A stretch of 64,000 nucleotides of DNA from a virus: the IMG/VR virus record IMGVR_UViG_3300023296_000646, positions 1-64,000 of that record, one strand, 5' to 3'. This document shows positions 44,201 through 52,025 of this stretch, in pieces. The notes under the pieces are model-generated. The model made no database searches. It saw nothing but the letters and a program-made list of their open reading frames with translations, and was not told where the DNA came from. The translations under genes were made by a program, and so were the position numbers. Numbering within the stretch: position 1 is the first letter of the stretch; each line of letters starts with the position of its first letter.

Positions 44201-47200
44201 CACAGCATCATATTTACCTTCCGAAGATGCAGTAATTTCAACATTCCCAACAGTATATCCATTATCAGATCCTGTGAAATTGGCAACAGTCATTGTTCCA
44301 CCAGAATCAGTTAAATCAGTCATTGTTCCTGGATAAACATCTGCTCCAAATGTAGAGAATAAATAGCATGTATCTGTAATAGAATCCCTATTAACCGACG
44401 CAGTAAGTGGAAAGTCTGATCTCTGAAGTGTTAATGAACTAGTATTATTTCCATAAAAAGATGATGTGAATGTTTGGTTACCAGTTCCACCAACTACGGA
44501 TCCCACTAACGACGATGTTGTAATATTAGTACCATCGTTTTTCTTGACAGTAAAGTCTCCAGATATAATAGTACCAGATAAACTTTCTTGCTGTATAGTA
44601 AAGGTGACAGTGTCCGATGTTGGAATTGTAGACCCAGATTCTTGATATTCAATTGGACTAGGAGACGCAAACATTATTAGCTTTTCAGATCCACCTGATT
44701 TGTCCTTAGATACTGTGAACGTGTGCTCATACAGCATATCCGCTATGCTAGCGCTTAGAGTTACTGTTCCACTATCAGTATCATCATGAAGAGATGCAGT
44801 ATACAATCCAGTTGAATCTATACTAGCTGTTACTCCGGCAGATGAACCAGATAATGTAAATGTTGTCCCAGATGATACGTTATCATTTGCGCTAAAGACA
44901 AAGAAACTTCCAGTAGTTCCTAGATAGTTACCACCTGTGCCATTTGCTTCAGTTGCCACGCTATGGGTAGCATTTGAAAGAAATGTTACATATGACGATG
45001 TTTCGTATGATGCAGATGGGATTAAAGAACCAGAATCATCGAACGCCTGAGATGCATAAGTTATTGATCCTGTTACTAAACCTCTAGTAGACGTAGTAAA
45101 TGTTATAGCCTGGGCTATTGGATTTGCAGTCAATACGAAACTACCTGAAATATCTGGCGTATTGAATGTAAAGCTAGGTCTGTTTGCGCTAAAGTTTACC
45201 GATTTTCCAAACAGACTACCACCATAGAAACTTTGCTTATCTGATACTACAGTTATGTCGATTAGGTTAGAGTTGACATCAAAAAATTCTGATTTGAATT
45301 CATACGTTTGGTCATTTATCGTAGTCGGTATTTGAATCGTTGTTACAAATTGATTTGGACTAAAATTGGTTTCATGATATTCCTTTAGACTAACATCACC
45401 TATGTACCATTCTGCACCTCTTATTACAAAATTAAGTACCCCAGTTCCATTATATGTTGGTTCAAAGTTTTCAGAAAAATCTAATGTAGTTCTAACACCA
45501 CCAACCTTTACGGATCCTATAAGTTGACCATACGAATGATTGTCATCTATTATTCCCAATGATCCTGTAGTATTGTTAAATGATGAACCGCTAAGAAATA
45601 CTTCCAATGATCCTTCACCCAATCCTATTGTGGAAAACGATACATTATATTCTGATCCTGTTACGTATGGTGTTTCAACTGAATTGTTAAATCCATATTC
45701 GTTTTTTACAGATGAACTATATGCATATGTACTTCCAGTATATTGACTAGTGCCTGCTAAGGAACTAGATACTTCTGCTAATATGAATATTGTATTATCA
45801 GATCCATTATTGGCAATAAAGCTTGGGGTTGAAATTTCAGTAGATGCAGATACATAAAAGCTTTGTGTAGCGCCAGAAGATATAGATTCGCTTTCGTAAT
45901 AAACAGATCCAGTAAATGTACCAGTTCCTGCGTGTGATCTAGATTCATACGTTAAAATTTGAGTTAAAAATTCTGATGCCGATGATGTTGTGAACGTATA
46001 AGTAGCAGGAAATGTTGTTGATCCTGAAGTAAATTCTTTAACGGTTGCAGATGATGTTAGATGTACAGACTGGAATAATGTTGAATCATTATTTGATGCA
46101 GTTATAAAAAATGAAGACGTATTCCAATAGCTATCAATTGTTGCCTGAGTTCTAAATGTCCCAGTTCTGTATTCTGTGCCAGTTTTAGAATCGTCCTTTA
46201 ATTCTTCCCTAGCTTCAATTACTTGATCTTGGACTAATTCGTAATCAGTTTCAACTGTACTGCCTATTGGTCTTCTATATAGTTTAATCCTATGAACATC
46301 ACCAGAAAATGTTTCTAAGTTTGTAATAGTAACCGTTGCAAATGATGCAGTACCGTCGTTTGATGGATCTGTTTCAAATGATTCTGATGTATACGCAGAA
46401 ATGAAACTGACATCGCTAAAATCTGCAATGACTTCTTTGTATGAGCTGGCGTGTATAGAATTGGACGATGTAATAAAATACGGAGTGGTTGCTAACGCCT
46501 CAGTATCACTTAGTATCTTTTTTAACTTAGTCGTGTACGTTTGATTTAGTGACGATACCGTTATTATGCCCTCGCTAGGAACCATTAGTTCGCTAAATGT
46601 AGATCCAGATATTGTTAATTTATATTCAGTATTACCGTTGAATCTACTCCAATCATGTCCTGCCTTTGGAAATCCTGCAGATCCACTTAAACTACCAGAA
46701 TTTTGAATTATTGTTGGAACTCTCTTTTTGAGATTAACAATGTTTTCTGTGACTGAAATTATTGGTCTAGAAGTAAATCTTACCCTAGTTTCGTTTGGTA
46801 ATGATTTGTTAATGAATATTGGATATTCCCACCTAACATTATAATTGTCTTTCCATTCGTCAGGAATATCTATCAAATCTCCAGATTCATTTCTATACTT
46901 TCTAAGCTCACCTAGAATTGTAATTTTACCTTGACCAATTGGAGTATCGTCATATACCCACACAGAAACTACCTTAGATCTTCCTTCGTAATATTGTGGC
47001 CGTCCTTGGGCCACTTCATAGTAAACTGGGTTTCCATCAACATCTGTAATTTCAACCTTAACGGTAGTTCCTAATTCTAATTCACGTGTTCCTGTAATTA
47101 GAAATCCGTTCTTTCCACCAGTCAGAGTTTGAGGTAGATCCGTTACTGCAAAATATCTAGAACCAACACTCCTGTCTTCTTTAAAGACTACGTATTGATC

Positions 47201-47239
47201 TAAATTTTGCTTTTCTACTATTCTCTTAATTCTTGGCAT
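38213..47239 (-). CDS. Giant structural protein, probable baseplate hub/fibre (3008 residues)
   Basis: The N-terminal ~180 residues form a distinct domain (MPRIKRIVEKQNLDQYVVFK, FINKSLPNETRVRFTSRPII) like the attachment ends of large tail proteins. A long series of Ser/Thr/Gly-rich beta modules follows, including a near-duplicate pair (about residues 1025-1263 and 1380-1615). A tandem-repeat shaft runs from about 2025 to 2383. A fibre-like region follows, and an end domain (SFMIDHPDPEKTDTHTLWHS, then FVESPTAGDNIYR and YWNGVEREKIIE) shares its opening pattern with the 2981-residue fibre. It has a GGAG ribosome-binding site seven bases before the ATG, inside a hairpin. A tail-tip or long adhesive fibre is likely; the exact structural role is not identifiable. 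Confidence 0.8.
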   Translation of the reverse strand: MPRIKRIVEKQNLDQYVVFKEDRSVGSRYFAVTDLPQTLTGGKNGFLITGTRELELGTTVKVEITDVDGNPVYYEVAQGRPQYYEGRSKVVSVWVYDDTPIGQGKITILGELRKYRNESGDLIDIPDEWKDNYNVRWEYPIFINKSLPNETRVRFTSRPIISVTENIVNLKKRVPTIIQNSGSLSGSAGFPKAGHDWSRFNGNTEYKLTISGSTFSELMVPSEGIITVSSLNQTYTTKLKKILSDTEALATTPYFITSSNSIHASSYKEVIADFSDVSFISAYTSESFETDPSNDGTASFATVTITNLETFSGDVHRIKLYRRPIGSTVETDYELVQDQVIEAREELKDDSKTGTEYRTGTFRTQATIDSYWNTSSFFITASNNDSTLFQSVHLTSSATVKEFTSGSTTFPATYTFTTSSASEFLTQILTYESRSHAGTGTFTGSVYYESESISSGATQSFYVSASTEISTPSFIANNGSDNTIFILAEVSSSLAGTSQYTGSTYAYSSSVKNEYGFNNSVETPYVTGSEYNVSFSTIGLGEGSLEVFLSGSSFNNTTGSLGIIDDNHSYGQLIGSVKVGGVRTTLDFSENFEPTYNGTGVLNFVIRGAEWYIGDVSLKEYHETNFSPNQFVTTIQIPTTINDQTYEFKSEFFDVNSNLIDITVVSDKQSFYGGSLFGKSVNFSANRPSFTFNTPDISGSFVLTANPIAQAITFTTSTRGLVTGSITYASQAFDDSGSLIPSASYETSSYVTFLSNATHSVATEANGTGGNYLGTTGSFFVFSANDNVSSGTTFTLSGSSAGVTASIDSTGLYTASLHDDTDSGTVTLSASIADMLYEHTFTVSKDKSGGSEKLIMFASPSPIEYQESGSTIPTSDTVTFTIQQESLSGTIISGDFTVKKNDGTNITTSSLVGSVVGGTGNQTFTSSFYGNNTSSLTLQRSDFPLTASVNRDSITDTCYLFSTFGADVYPGTMTDLTDSGGTMTVANFTGSDNGYTVGNVEITASSEGKYDAVSINTSTDGLSGKQVFIRPVFGTVLKNKDGGDPDNTGNLEIEIVKFVDGRLVSSSVALGNVRLYSASVELNTSFNGIGDGTRLADVRYNAQISGSAITGSLLLTAEDTGSGILWDSITLADLQDGLPAGYVTANTRVFKRDPNTSTYNINSIGLTGSFYIPNKSDGSGTTYNRYVSIDPNWNGSADQMSWSYDTGGTSDIEVIGNDLDGGSVSEDAYATTTDLSLTFTYTDPTYANTMTTEETFYITVEGLDGSGSIDTLAHTILPISGTYFSTNPNSGLHQPAYLEFKTQTTTSGSVTDIISGSTSYLRKQSDNSNITASLPGGTVYRITKDDIDSLEVFEWYSGSALAVVDTISVSDITDGTNSVSYLIRPFFGTVLKNKDGGDPSNAGNLEIQLVKVSGSQEYILNSGDIKLYSASVELVGSMNGISAGTATGSPYNGSGILPYHAQISGSAITGSLTIIAKSGSVVADTITLADLQDGKPAGYISTDSGRTLIRSGSNEYTPSTLGITGSFYIPNQSDGTGVVYSRYVGIDPNWTGTVDQMSWSYEPGGSTDIAVTVSDVDGNSVSEDSYANTKDLSVTFTYVDPTYGTSLTTEETFHVVSDGTDGIAAPSGILNLDDNNRVWQYSPNTGVYTPTDVTNGITASFYIGDTVTATRGWPITISGTNLQTGSENTGLRTDDWANVSIDVDGGGTSNMTIAFTSASITIKEQFTIVSEPRNAFGLSFSPESFVVPAGPTGDVISGLPNTVDVYLYVDGELETDYTTWTWASSSANMSALVATDKETIAVDSFTPSTLETALVSVTASKAYSDYTTTLQGSFTVTKAYQGRQGPGVVYIGDYDDLLANWPLQNDDVRRDIVTHGSTYYYYTGSDGDLKSTISSNNGHPTGSNTTDYWGTFTNFAAVATDILLAQDAYIGKVLNIGTNEVSGEANIALNGGIDSPYISLGQSVQNYAQSGFYLGSGSVSGETLKMSLSGSNGHMIWNGSNLSVKGAITVTGGNVPTTSSISGAFDTVSQSFATSITDQGISITNSYASSSAYSQSFSTDITAQGISITDSFASSSGYSQSFQADLTAQGLTLTSVSQSNEGYSQSFQTDITAQGISITNSYASSSAYSSSAATSITAQGITITANANNVSGAFDGTSSSLATSITAQGISITNSYASSSAYSQSLSTDITAQGISITDSFASSSGYSSSFSTDITAQGISITNSYASSSAYSSSAATSITAQGISITDSFASSSAYSSSAATTVTAQGISITLNETGITDSYASSSLYSSSLADNITSGSNNVSGAFDAVSGSLAGGITDSYASSSLYSSSLADNITSGSNNVSGAFDEVSGSLADDVTNSYASSSAYSSSLAGDLTSASLSIFTTNQGFVWRDAAPTGTGLSLTATELGFHVGSTWTTYMNNDGNFYLNGTGGSGNGLSWNSGTNVLAVSGTIYAIGGTIGGVAVYNDSIQAPNFSLDSSGSLVAKNASFTGFVSASSGEVGGFTLSGTALTSVGGKITLDGSNDSISVRDSNGAARFLANTALTLPDPTAGETLTETSTTTTHAVSWANTGISSSIYVHPVTFSPAPTLTGTYTVSATLGAHASRTVYCGDSAFDGNGIASATVKLQIFNGTTLIAESGTRTITSYSVDQGWNTTVSWTSHKFTVDADLTSGITTYTAQWHIEESGGWFSAKPLSTVPDSSFNLAGETISATLELAKTTINGGGFQAVAAADAYLRVQDSTPAVLVVGQLSVTGSQEISTDLTVGGLTTTDHLTVGSGHSFGASTSNKIVARGSITSEESINALVNGSNNVLAQFLLRDSEGTSNSTGLAIAAVSGSGLAANKVYIAPVYSGSLNFGSEIYYDWTNVRWVVEPSLHVAGTLSKTAGSFMIDHPDPEKTDTHTLWHSFVESPTAGDNIYRFTVDVYDGSGWTLIPDYFHYLNTDVQIWVNAVDHFGRAYGKITPDKNAVRVYADTDGEYNVLVIATRKDEAAIKYWNGVEREKIIE
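40090..41165. repeat. Coding tandem repeats, 75-base (25-residue) unit
   Basis: Within the 3008-residue gene about nine units of the form TDITAQGISITNSYASSSAY follow each other, with 25-residue spacing. Two longer ~40-residue units with DNITSGSNNVSGAFD complete the array near 40150-40400. At the DNA level stretches such as GAAATTCCTTGAGCTGTGAT recur many times. Copy number probably changes by recombination. It is not CRISPR: the frame is kept and the spacers are part of the repeat. Confidence 0.9.
42390..44165. repeat. Internal duplication of a ~240-residue module, 355 residues apart
   Basis: Two copies within the 3008-residue gene, about 44165-43450 and 43100-42390, share IRPxFGTVLKNKDGGDPxNx, IKLYSASVEL or VRLYSASVEL, AQISGSAITGSL, ITLADLQDGxPAGY, ITGSFYIPNxSDG, DPNWxGxxDQMSWSY and FTYxDPTYxxxxTTEETF. 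The copies are diverged but colinear, so the duplication is old relative to the shaft repeats. Confidence 0.85.
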
Positions 47240-47244
47240 ATAAA

Positions 47245-47285
47245 AACTCCGGACTGTTACAGTTAAATATGCACAGCTCGGAGTT
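47245..47285 (-). promoter_or_regulatory. Hairpin over the ribosome-binding site of the 3008-residue gene, with a late-promoter-like loop
   Basis: On the minus strand AACTCCG (47285-47279) pairs with CGGAGTT (47251-47245); a further CTGT/ACAG pairing extends the stem after a two-base mismatch. The GGAG of the 3-prime arm is the Shine-Dalgarno, seven bases before the ATG at 47239, and the arm is followed by TTTTT. The loop contains ATATTTAAC (47270-47262), a partial match to the late element. A transcript from upstream would hide the site or terminate; one starting in the loop would not. Confidence 0.5.
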
Positions 47286-47324
47286 ATTATTTTTGAGTAT
47301 TTTAATAAATTTTACATTATTTCA

Positions 47325-47333
47325 ATACTTATA
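47325..47333 (+). promoter_or_regulatory. Putative late promoter element ATACTTATA on the plus strand
   Basis: Plus-strand ATACTTATA followed by AGAAATAGG, 18 bases before the ATG at 47352. The minus-strand site at 52838 reads ATATTTATA followed by AGAAATAGG. The match, in the same orientation relative to each gene, fixes the direction of the element. Confidence 0.6.
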
Positions 47334-47351
47334 AGAAATAGGTTATTACAT

Positions 47352-47525
47352 ATGTCTAGAAATACAGATTACAAAATGCTTCAGATACCACTAGAAGCAC
47401 ATTCAGTTCTAAAACGATATTGTTCAGAAAACGACTACAAAATGGGAAAGTTTGTTGGTAAACTAATTGTTAGGGAATTGGGAAAATTAAAGCCAGATGG
47501 AAAGATGTTACCTACGGGTAATTGA
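47352..47525 (+). CDS. Small ribbon-helix-helix-like protein (57 residues)
   Basis: A lone plus-strand gene between two minus-strand blocks. It begins MSRNTDYKMLQIPLEAHSVL, continues KRYCSENDYKMGKFVGKLIV and ends in a Lys-rich tail. A short beta strand (KMLQIPLEAH), a helix, a turn with G, and a second helix is the ribbon-helix-helix (Arc/MetJ) layout of small DNA-binding repressors. The element ATACTTATAAGAAATAGG precedes it. Its last 14 bases overlap the 3-prime end of the convergent nuclease gene. A late-expressed regulator, perhaps shutting off the recombination or replication genes it faces, is inference. The coding call is supported by composition and position. Confidence 0.6.
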   Translation: MSRNTDYKMLQIPLEAHSVLKRYCSENDYKMGKFVGKLIVRELGKLKPDGKMLPTGN

Positions 47526-50500
47526 TGTAACTAAATCCATCTTCCTTTTTTATCTCAATTAATTTATCTACCACATCTCTCATAACATCTAAGTGGGATA
47601 TTACGATTACAAATTCGAACTGACTTCTTAGATATTCAAACATCGTAAACATTGATGTAAGATTTTCTGAATCTAAATTTCCAAATCCTTCATCAACTAC
47701 TAGGAAGTTTGACCTAGGTAAGCTACACACATTCATTGTAGCCACTCTCATACACAAATCAATAATGAACTGTTCCATTCCACTAGATAGTTCCACTAGC
47801 CAACTTGATCCATCTTCATTGATTTTACCAACAATATCCTTTCCGTCAACCTCTAATGATATTGTAAATTCTTGGGTTTGTCCTAATATGTTGTTTACTT
47901 CGTTTTCAATTGCAGGAAGAGTTTTAGCAATCAGCTCAGATGGAATTCCGTCTCGCTTAGTTGCAGTTAAATAATATTCGTAAACTGCATATTCATTTTC
48001 TAATTCTCTAAGCTGCTCAATTTGTTCTAACGTAGATTCAATTCTAGTTTCTAATGCTCGCAGATTACCAATTGCAGAAGTGTGAACTCTATATTTAGAA
48101 TCATATGTTTCAGATAATGCTGAAAGTTCTTTGTTCAATAACGAAAGTTCAAGTTCAATTTTTGTATTTTTATCAATTTGATCTTTATTATCCTTGAATC
48201 TTTGTATGTTTTCAGCTATAGGTAATAATCTATTTTGTCTATTTTGAATTTCACCACTTAGTCTAGCAACCCTATTTTCTGATTCTGATTTCGCTAATTC
48301 TAGTTTTGATACTTCACGAACTAATCTAATTGCGTTTGTGTACTCTACATAAATTGTGTTATCAACATTCAATTCTGACATTTCCTTATTGATAATTCTA
48401 GCAGATTCAATTAGCGACTTCATATTTGATTTGTCGTTAGATATTTCTTCCTCTAATTGAGATACTAATTTAATATGACCTTTTGCGTTGAAAACGCAAA
48501 ATCCACAATCTTCATCATAGTCGTATTCATCCTTTACTGAAGACAATCTTGCCTTTTTAGAAATGATAGCAGTTTTTAATTCAACTGCCTTTCCCTTTAT
48601 TGTTCTAACCTTAGTTGATAATTCCTCATTTCTATCATGTCTAAACGTAATTTCATCTACATCAACTTTATCTAATTTTTTAGATTTCCTTTTGAATTGT
48701 TTTGTATGTTCAGATAGTTTAGAATTTAATCCTTCTAAATCTATTTCAAGTTTAGATATTTCATATTCAAATGTAGCTAGCGTATCTTCTAATTTTTCTA
48801 AATCATTTCCATGTACATCTACCTTTACCATTGATGCTTCCTTAGTAGAAATTTTATCTCTAAGTTTTATGACATCCTTTTCAATTGCTTTAACTTCTAC
48901 CTTAGTGGTATCAAACTCTGATTGAACACCGTCTAACTCTTCATCCAACTCAGTTAAAATTTCATCATGATCTACCTTCTTAAGCAATTTTACTTGAGCA
49001 GCTCGTTCTTTAGTATCTGTAGAAGCTAATTTATTAAGTCTATCATAAATGCCAATTCCCATAAACTGAGACAAGAGATCTTTACGCTGAGACTGTTTCT
49101 TTTTAATAAATGTAGAATTATTACCCTGAAGTGATATTGTTGTTGCTATGAAATCATCATACGTTCCAATATGGTTTCGTATGTTAGCATTGGTACCATT
49201 TCTATCAGCTCCATTTAGAGGAATTCTAACCCCATCTTCCAACTTATAAAAACTCACAGGAACCCGTAACGATTTTGCACCTTGAGTTGCTACCCTTTCA
49301 ATAACATATTCAGTATCTGCAATTTGAAATTTAAATTCACATTCAAATCCATCAGATTTTCTGTTTTTAATATGATCTGCTTTAAATGTCTTAGATGATT
49401 TATCAAACAGACAAAATAACATCACATCCAATACAGATGATTTACCACTTCTATTTGGCGCAAACAGTCCATATAATCCAGCTAAATCCGTAAACTCTAA
49501 TGAATTTCCAAGACCATATGAAAACATATTATCGAATTTTAACGATATCGGTTTCCATACAACATTTCGAATAATCTCTTCTTCTGAAAGTCTACTATTT
49601 AAATCTGCGTTAATTTTAGCAATCTCAGAAACGGTATCCATATCTAATGAAAATTTTCTATCCAAATAATCTTTTAGTAACTCTAGCTGATATTCCACGT
49701 TAGTAACATCTCCGAATGTCAATGTGTTATCAGTTTTACCGTCTCTAGAAAATACGTCTAGCCTATTTATCGTATATGACTTTATGTTATGCTTCTTTCG
49801 AAATTCAACTAACGCTAATTTTAAATCTGCAGATGTTGTGTTTTGAACTTGAATCCTAAGTCTAGGATTCTTAGGCATATCGTCTACATTTGGAATTACA
49901 CCATTATTAATTTCTAACGTATAATACCCATAGTCGTTTACAATATCTTGAAAATCTGCATCTTCTAATTTGCCATCTGTAAAGTTCCATTGCATAAATC
50001 CATGGCCATCTAATGCCTCACCATGATTTTGCTGAACTAGAGATCCTGCATATGCAATTAGTGGGTTATCTGATTCTGGAATAATTTGACGCTTATGAAT
50101 ATCTCCACATAAAACTAGTGGACATCCTTCAAATGTTTCCGGAGTTGTATCCGTATCATATAATACGAATCCGGTATCCGTTTCAGATGCATCTACTGGA
50201 CCATGAAATAATCCTATATTATATCTACCGTCGTCTGGGGGCGTTGGCCAATCCTTTGGATCTTCAAAAATGCCATAATGAACCAAATTGATATCTGCTA
50301 ACCTATATACTCCTGAATCCTTCAAATAATGAATATTTGGATTATTCATGTTATCAATTATGGGAGATAGCGCATCTAGTCGATTGGCGTTATTTTGATT
50401 GCAATCATGGTTGCCTGGTATTAATACAGTTGGGTATCTACTTGAACATTCAGATAAAAAATTAGAGATCATCTGGATCAATTCTGGTGACATCTCAGTT

Positions 50501-50697
50501 TTTGCGTGAGCAATATCACCAGCTATATAAATAATTGACTTTTTAGACGCCCGTTCTGGCTGATCAATCTCTTCTAGAAAGTTTTTAAATACTTGCCTAT
50601 ATTCTTCATGTCTCTTAACATTTCGAATATGTAAATCTGCTATGTGAAAAATTCTGTGTAGTTTCTTAAATCCTACATCAATGGTTTCATAATTCAT
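47512..50697 (-). CDS. Fused Mre11-Rad50-type recombination nuclease (gp47 + gp46)
   Basis: A single 1061-residue protein. Residues 1-~330 are a calcineurin-like phosphoesterase with the Mre11/gp47 metal sites: D21 and H23 (IADLHIR), D61 (AGDIAHAK), N97-H98 (IPGNHDCN), H165 (GLFHGPVD), and D199 and H201 (CGDIHKRQ). Residues ~380-1061 are a Rad50/gp46 ATPase: Walker A APNRSGKSS (413-421), a long coiled coil with the zinc hook C731-GF-C734, the signature LSSGMEQF (970-977), Walker B FLVVDEGFGNLD (998-1009) and the H-loop VISHLD. In T4 these are two proteins (339 and 560 residues). The complex resects DNA ends for recombination-dependent replication. All catalytic residues appear intact. Confidence 0.93.
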   Translation of the reverse strand: MNYETIDVGFKKLHRIFHIADLHIRNVKRHEEYRQVFKNFLEEIDQPERASKKSIIYIAGDIAHAKTEMSPELIQMISNFLSECSSRYPTVLIPGNHDCNQNNANRLDALSPIIDNMNNPNIHYLKDSGVYRLADINLVHYGIFEDPKDWPTPPDDGRYNIGLFHGPVDASETDTGFVLYDTDTTPETFEGCPLVLCGDIHKRQIIPESDNPLIAYAGSLVQQNHGEALDGHGFMQWNFTDGKLEDADFQDIVNDYGYYTLEINNGVIPNVDDMPKNPRLRIQVQNTTSADLKLALVEFRKKHNIKSYTINRLDVFSRDGKTDNTLTFGDVTNVEYQLELLKDYLDRKFSLDMDTVSEIAKINADLNSRLSEEEIIRNVVWKPISLKFDNMFSYGLGNSLEFTDLAGLYGLFAPNRSGKSSVLDVMLFCLFDKSSKTFKADHIKNRKSDGFECEFKFQIADTEYVIERVATQGAKSLRVPVSFYKLEDGVRIPLNGADRNGTNANIRNHIGTYDDFIATTISLQGNNSTFIKKKQSQRKDLLSQFMGIGIYDRLNKLASTDTKERAAQVKLLKKVDHDEILTELDEELDGVQSEFDTTKVEVKAIEKDVIKLRDKISTKEASMVKVDVHGNDLEKLEDTLATFEYEISKLEIDLEGLNSKLSEHTKQFKRKSKKLDKVDVDEITFRHDRNEELSTKVRTIKGKAVELKTAIISKKARLSSVKDEYDYDEDCGFCVFNAKGHIKLVSQLEEEISNDKSNMKSLIESARIINKEMSELNVDNTIYVEYTNAIRLVREVSKLELAKSESENRVARLSGEIQNRQNRLLPIAENIQRFKDNKDQIDKNTKIELELSLLNKELSALSETYDSKYRVHTSAIGNLRALETRIESTLEQIEQLRELENEYAVYEYYLTATKRDGIPSELIAKTLPAIENEVNNILGQTQEFTISLEVDGKDIVGKINEDGSSWLVELSSGMEQFIIDLCMRVATMNVCSLPRSNFLVVDEGFGNLDSENLTSMFTMFEYLRSQFEFVIVISHLDVMRDVVDKLIEIKKEDGFSYINYP

Positions 50698-51622
50698 ATG
50701 CTATACGTTGCTTCAATAATGTTTCAAATCCCATTTCAATTGAGTCAGTCTCTAATATTCCGCTGAATCCCAATTCACTTGGATCCTTTCCCTGAATATC
50801 TAACAGTCTTACACTTATGCCCTGACTCATGTATTTCTTTGCTATCTTTAGAGCATCTGCTCTTCCATCTAAATCTAGCGCTATGTTTATTCTAGAAACC
50901 CTATTACCCATAATTTTACTATGAAGGGAGTTAGATATAAATTTACCCAATAGCGGAATTGCATTGGACTTAATTGCCAACGCATCAAACACGCCTTCTA
51001 CTAATGTAATGGGCTCATTCCAATTTATATGGAGATCAAATAGAATTGTATCTCGTTCTGCTGGTGGATTTTTGTATGCAATAGGATCATCTTTGTAATA
51101 TGCCCTTGCTACAAAATAATTTAAACTAGCAGAATCATCGTACGACGGAACTATCAATCTATTTGAATATCTTCCTTCTGCACAATAACCAATGTTATGT
51201 TTAATAACATCTTCTCTAGTTATTCCTCTTAACTTTGCATAATGTAATGCATTTCTAAATTCTATTGAGTCTTCAAATTTGAGTAGAGATTTAAATTCCT
51301 TTGGAAGACGAAGGATTGGAATTTCCTTATCGTTCTTATCCTTCTTTCTATACGTTATGTATTCAGGATCTCTAGTTAAATCGGATACTAGTTTTATCGT
51401 ATGAGAATCTGCATTTGCCTTCTTAACCAATGAGTATAAACTCTTTCCTCTAGAATTACATACCCAACAATGCCATACTCCTCTATCAATAGAGACCTGC
51501 AATTTCAACTTTCTATGGTTACAAAACGGACATTTAAAGGATTCTTCGTTATCTGCTTTACTGTGTCTGCTAGGACCTAATACAGAATTTAGAATTCTTA
51601 ATAACTCACTTACGTTTCTCAT
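50687..51622 (-). CDS. DNA primase (zinc finger plus Toprim), gp61/DnaG-type
   Basis: A 311-residue protein. The N-terminal zinc finger is C31-P-F-C34 (FKCPFCNHRKLKL) and C52-W-V-C55 (WHCWVCNSRGKS). The Toprim core follows with E209 in TLVEGVFDALA and D250-x-D252 in IALDLDGRADALK. It makes RNA primers for lagging-strand synthesis with a replicative helicase that is outside this window. It is shorter than DnaG (581 residues) and near T4 gp61 (342). It overlaps the nuclease gene by 11 bases and the endonuclease gene by 17, so the three DNA-metabolism genes are translationally linked. Confidence 0.88.
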   Translation of the reverse strand: MRNVSELLRILNSVLGPSRHSKADNEESFKCPFCNHRKLKLQVSIDRGVWHCWVCNSRGKSLYSLVKKANADSHTIKLVSDLTRDPEYITYRKKDKNDKEIPILRLPKEFKSLLKFEDSIEFRNALHYAKLRGITREDVIKHNIGYCAEGRYSNRLIVPSYDDSASLNYFVARAYYKDDPIAYKNPPAERDTILFDLHINWNEPITLVEGVFDALAIKSNAIPLLGKFISNSLHSKIMGNRVSRINIALDLDGRADALKIAKKYMSQGISVRLLDIQGKDPSELGFSGILETDSIEMGFETLLKQRIAYEL

Positions 51623-52025
51623 TTATCCAATCGATCGGAATTGTTCCTTGAGCCCATTGAAAACCGTTCTTCTCAGCCCACATTGCGTAAGTAGTTTTGC
51701 TACTCTTGCTTATTGTGTTTTTTGCTCTTTGGAAGACGAATCTTATATCTTTAGTTGGGTTTTGTTCCCTAACTAAAATCATTTTTTTACGATCTGCTGC
51801 CTTTAATCGACCCTTTGCTTCTATAACAATACCATTTGGAAGAATGAAATCTGGTGTATATGTGTGTGGTATTGCAGGAGTTATGTACGCTAACTTAATA
51901 GTTTCGTATTCAATTGGAATTCGAATAACTTTTAAATTTTCTGCAATTGTACGTTCAAAATTACTACGGTACGGATCCGTCTTTACCCTTTTTGATCTTT
52001 TAAAAGCCAAATGAAATTCCACCAC
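51606..52025 (-). CDS. Holliday-junction endonuclease, T7 endonuclease I-like
   Basis: A 139-residue protein (T7 gp3 has 149). The catalytic set is E24 (SNFERTIAENL), D59, E69 and K71 (YTPDFILPNGIVIEAKGRL), with the same spacing as E20, D55, E65 and K67 of T7. The end IRFVFQRAKNTISKSSKTTY followed by WAEKNGFQWAQGTIP is characteristic of the family. It cuts branched DNA before packaging. T4-like phages usually use gp49 (endonuclease VII) for this, so the T7-type enzyme is a substitution. It overlaps the Arg-rich gene upstream by 26 bases and the primase downstream by 17. Confidence 0.88.
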   Translation of the reverse strand: MVEFHLAFKRSKRVKTDPYRSNFERTIAENLKVIRIPIEYETIKLAYITPAIPHTYTPDFILPNGIVIEAKGRLKAADRKKMILVREQNPTKDIRFVFQRAKNTISKSSKTTYAMWAEKNGFQWAQGTIPIDWINEKRK

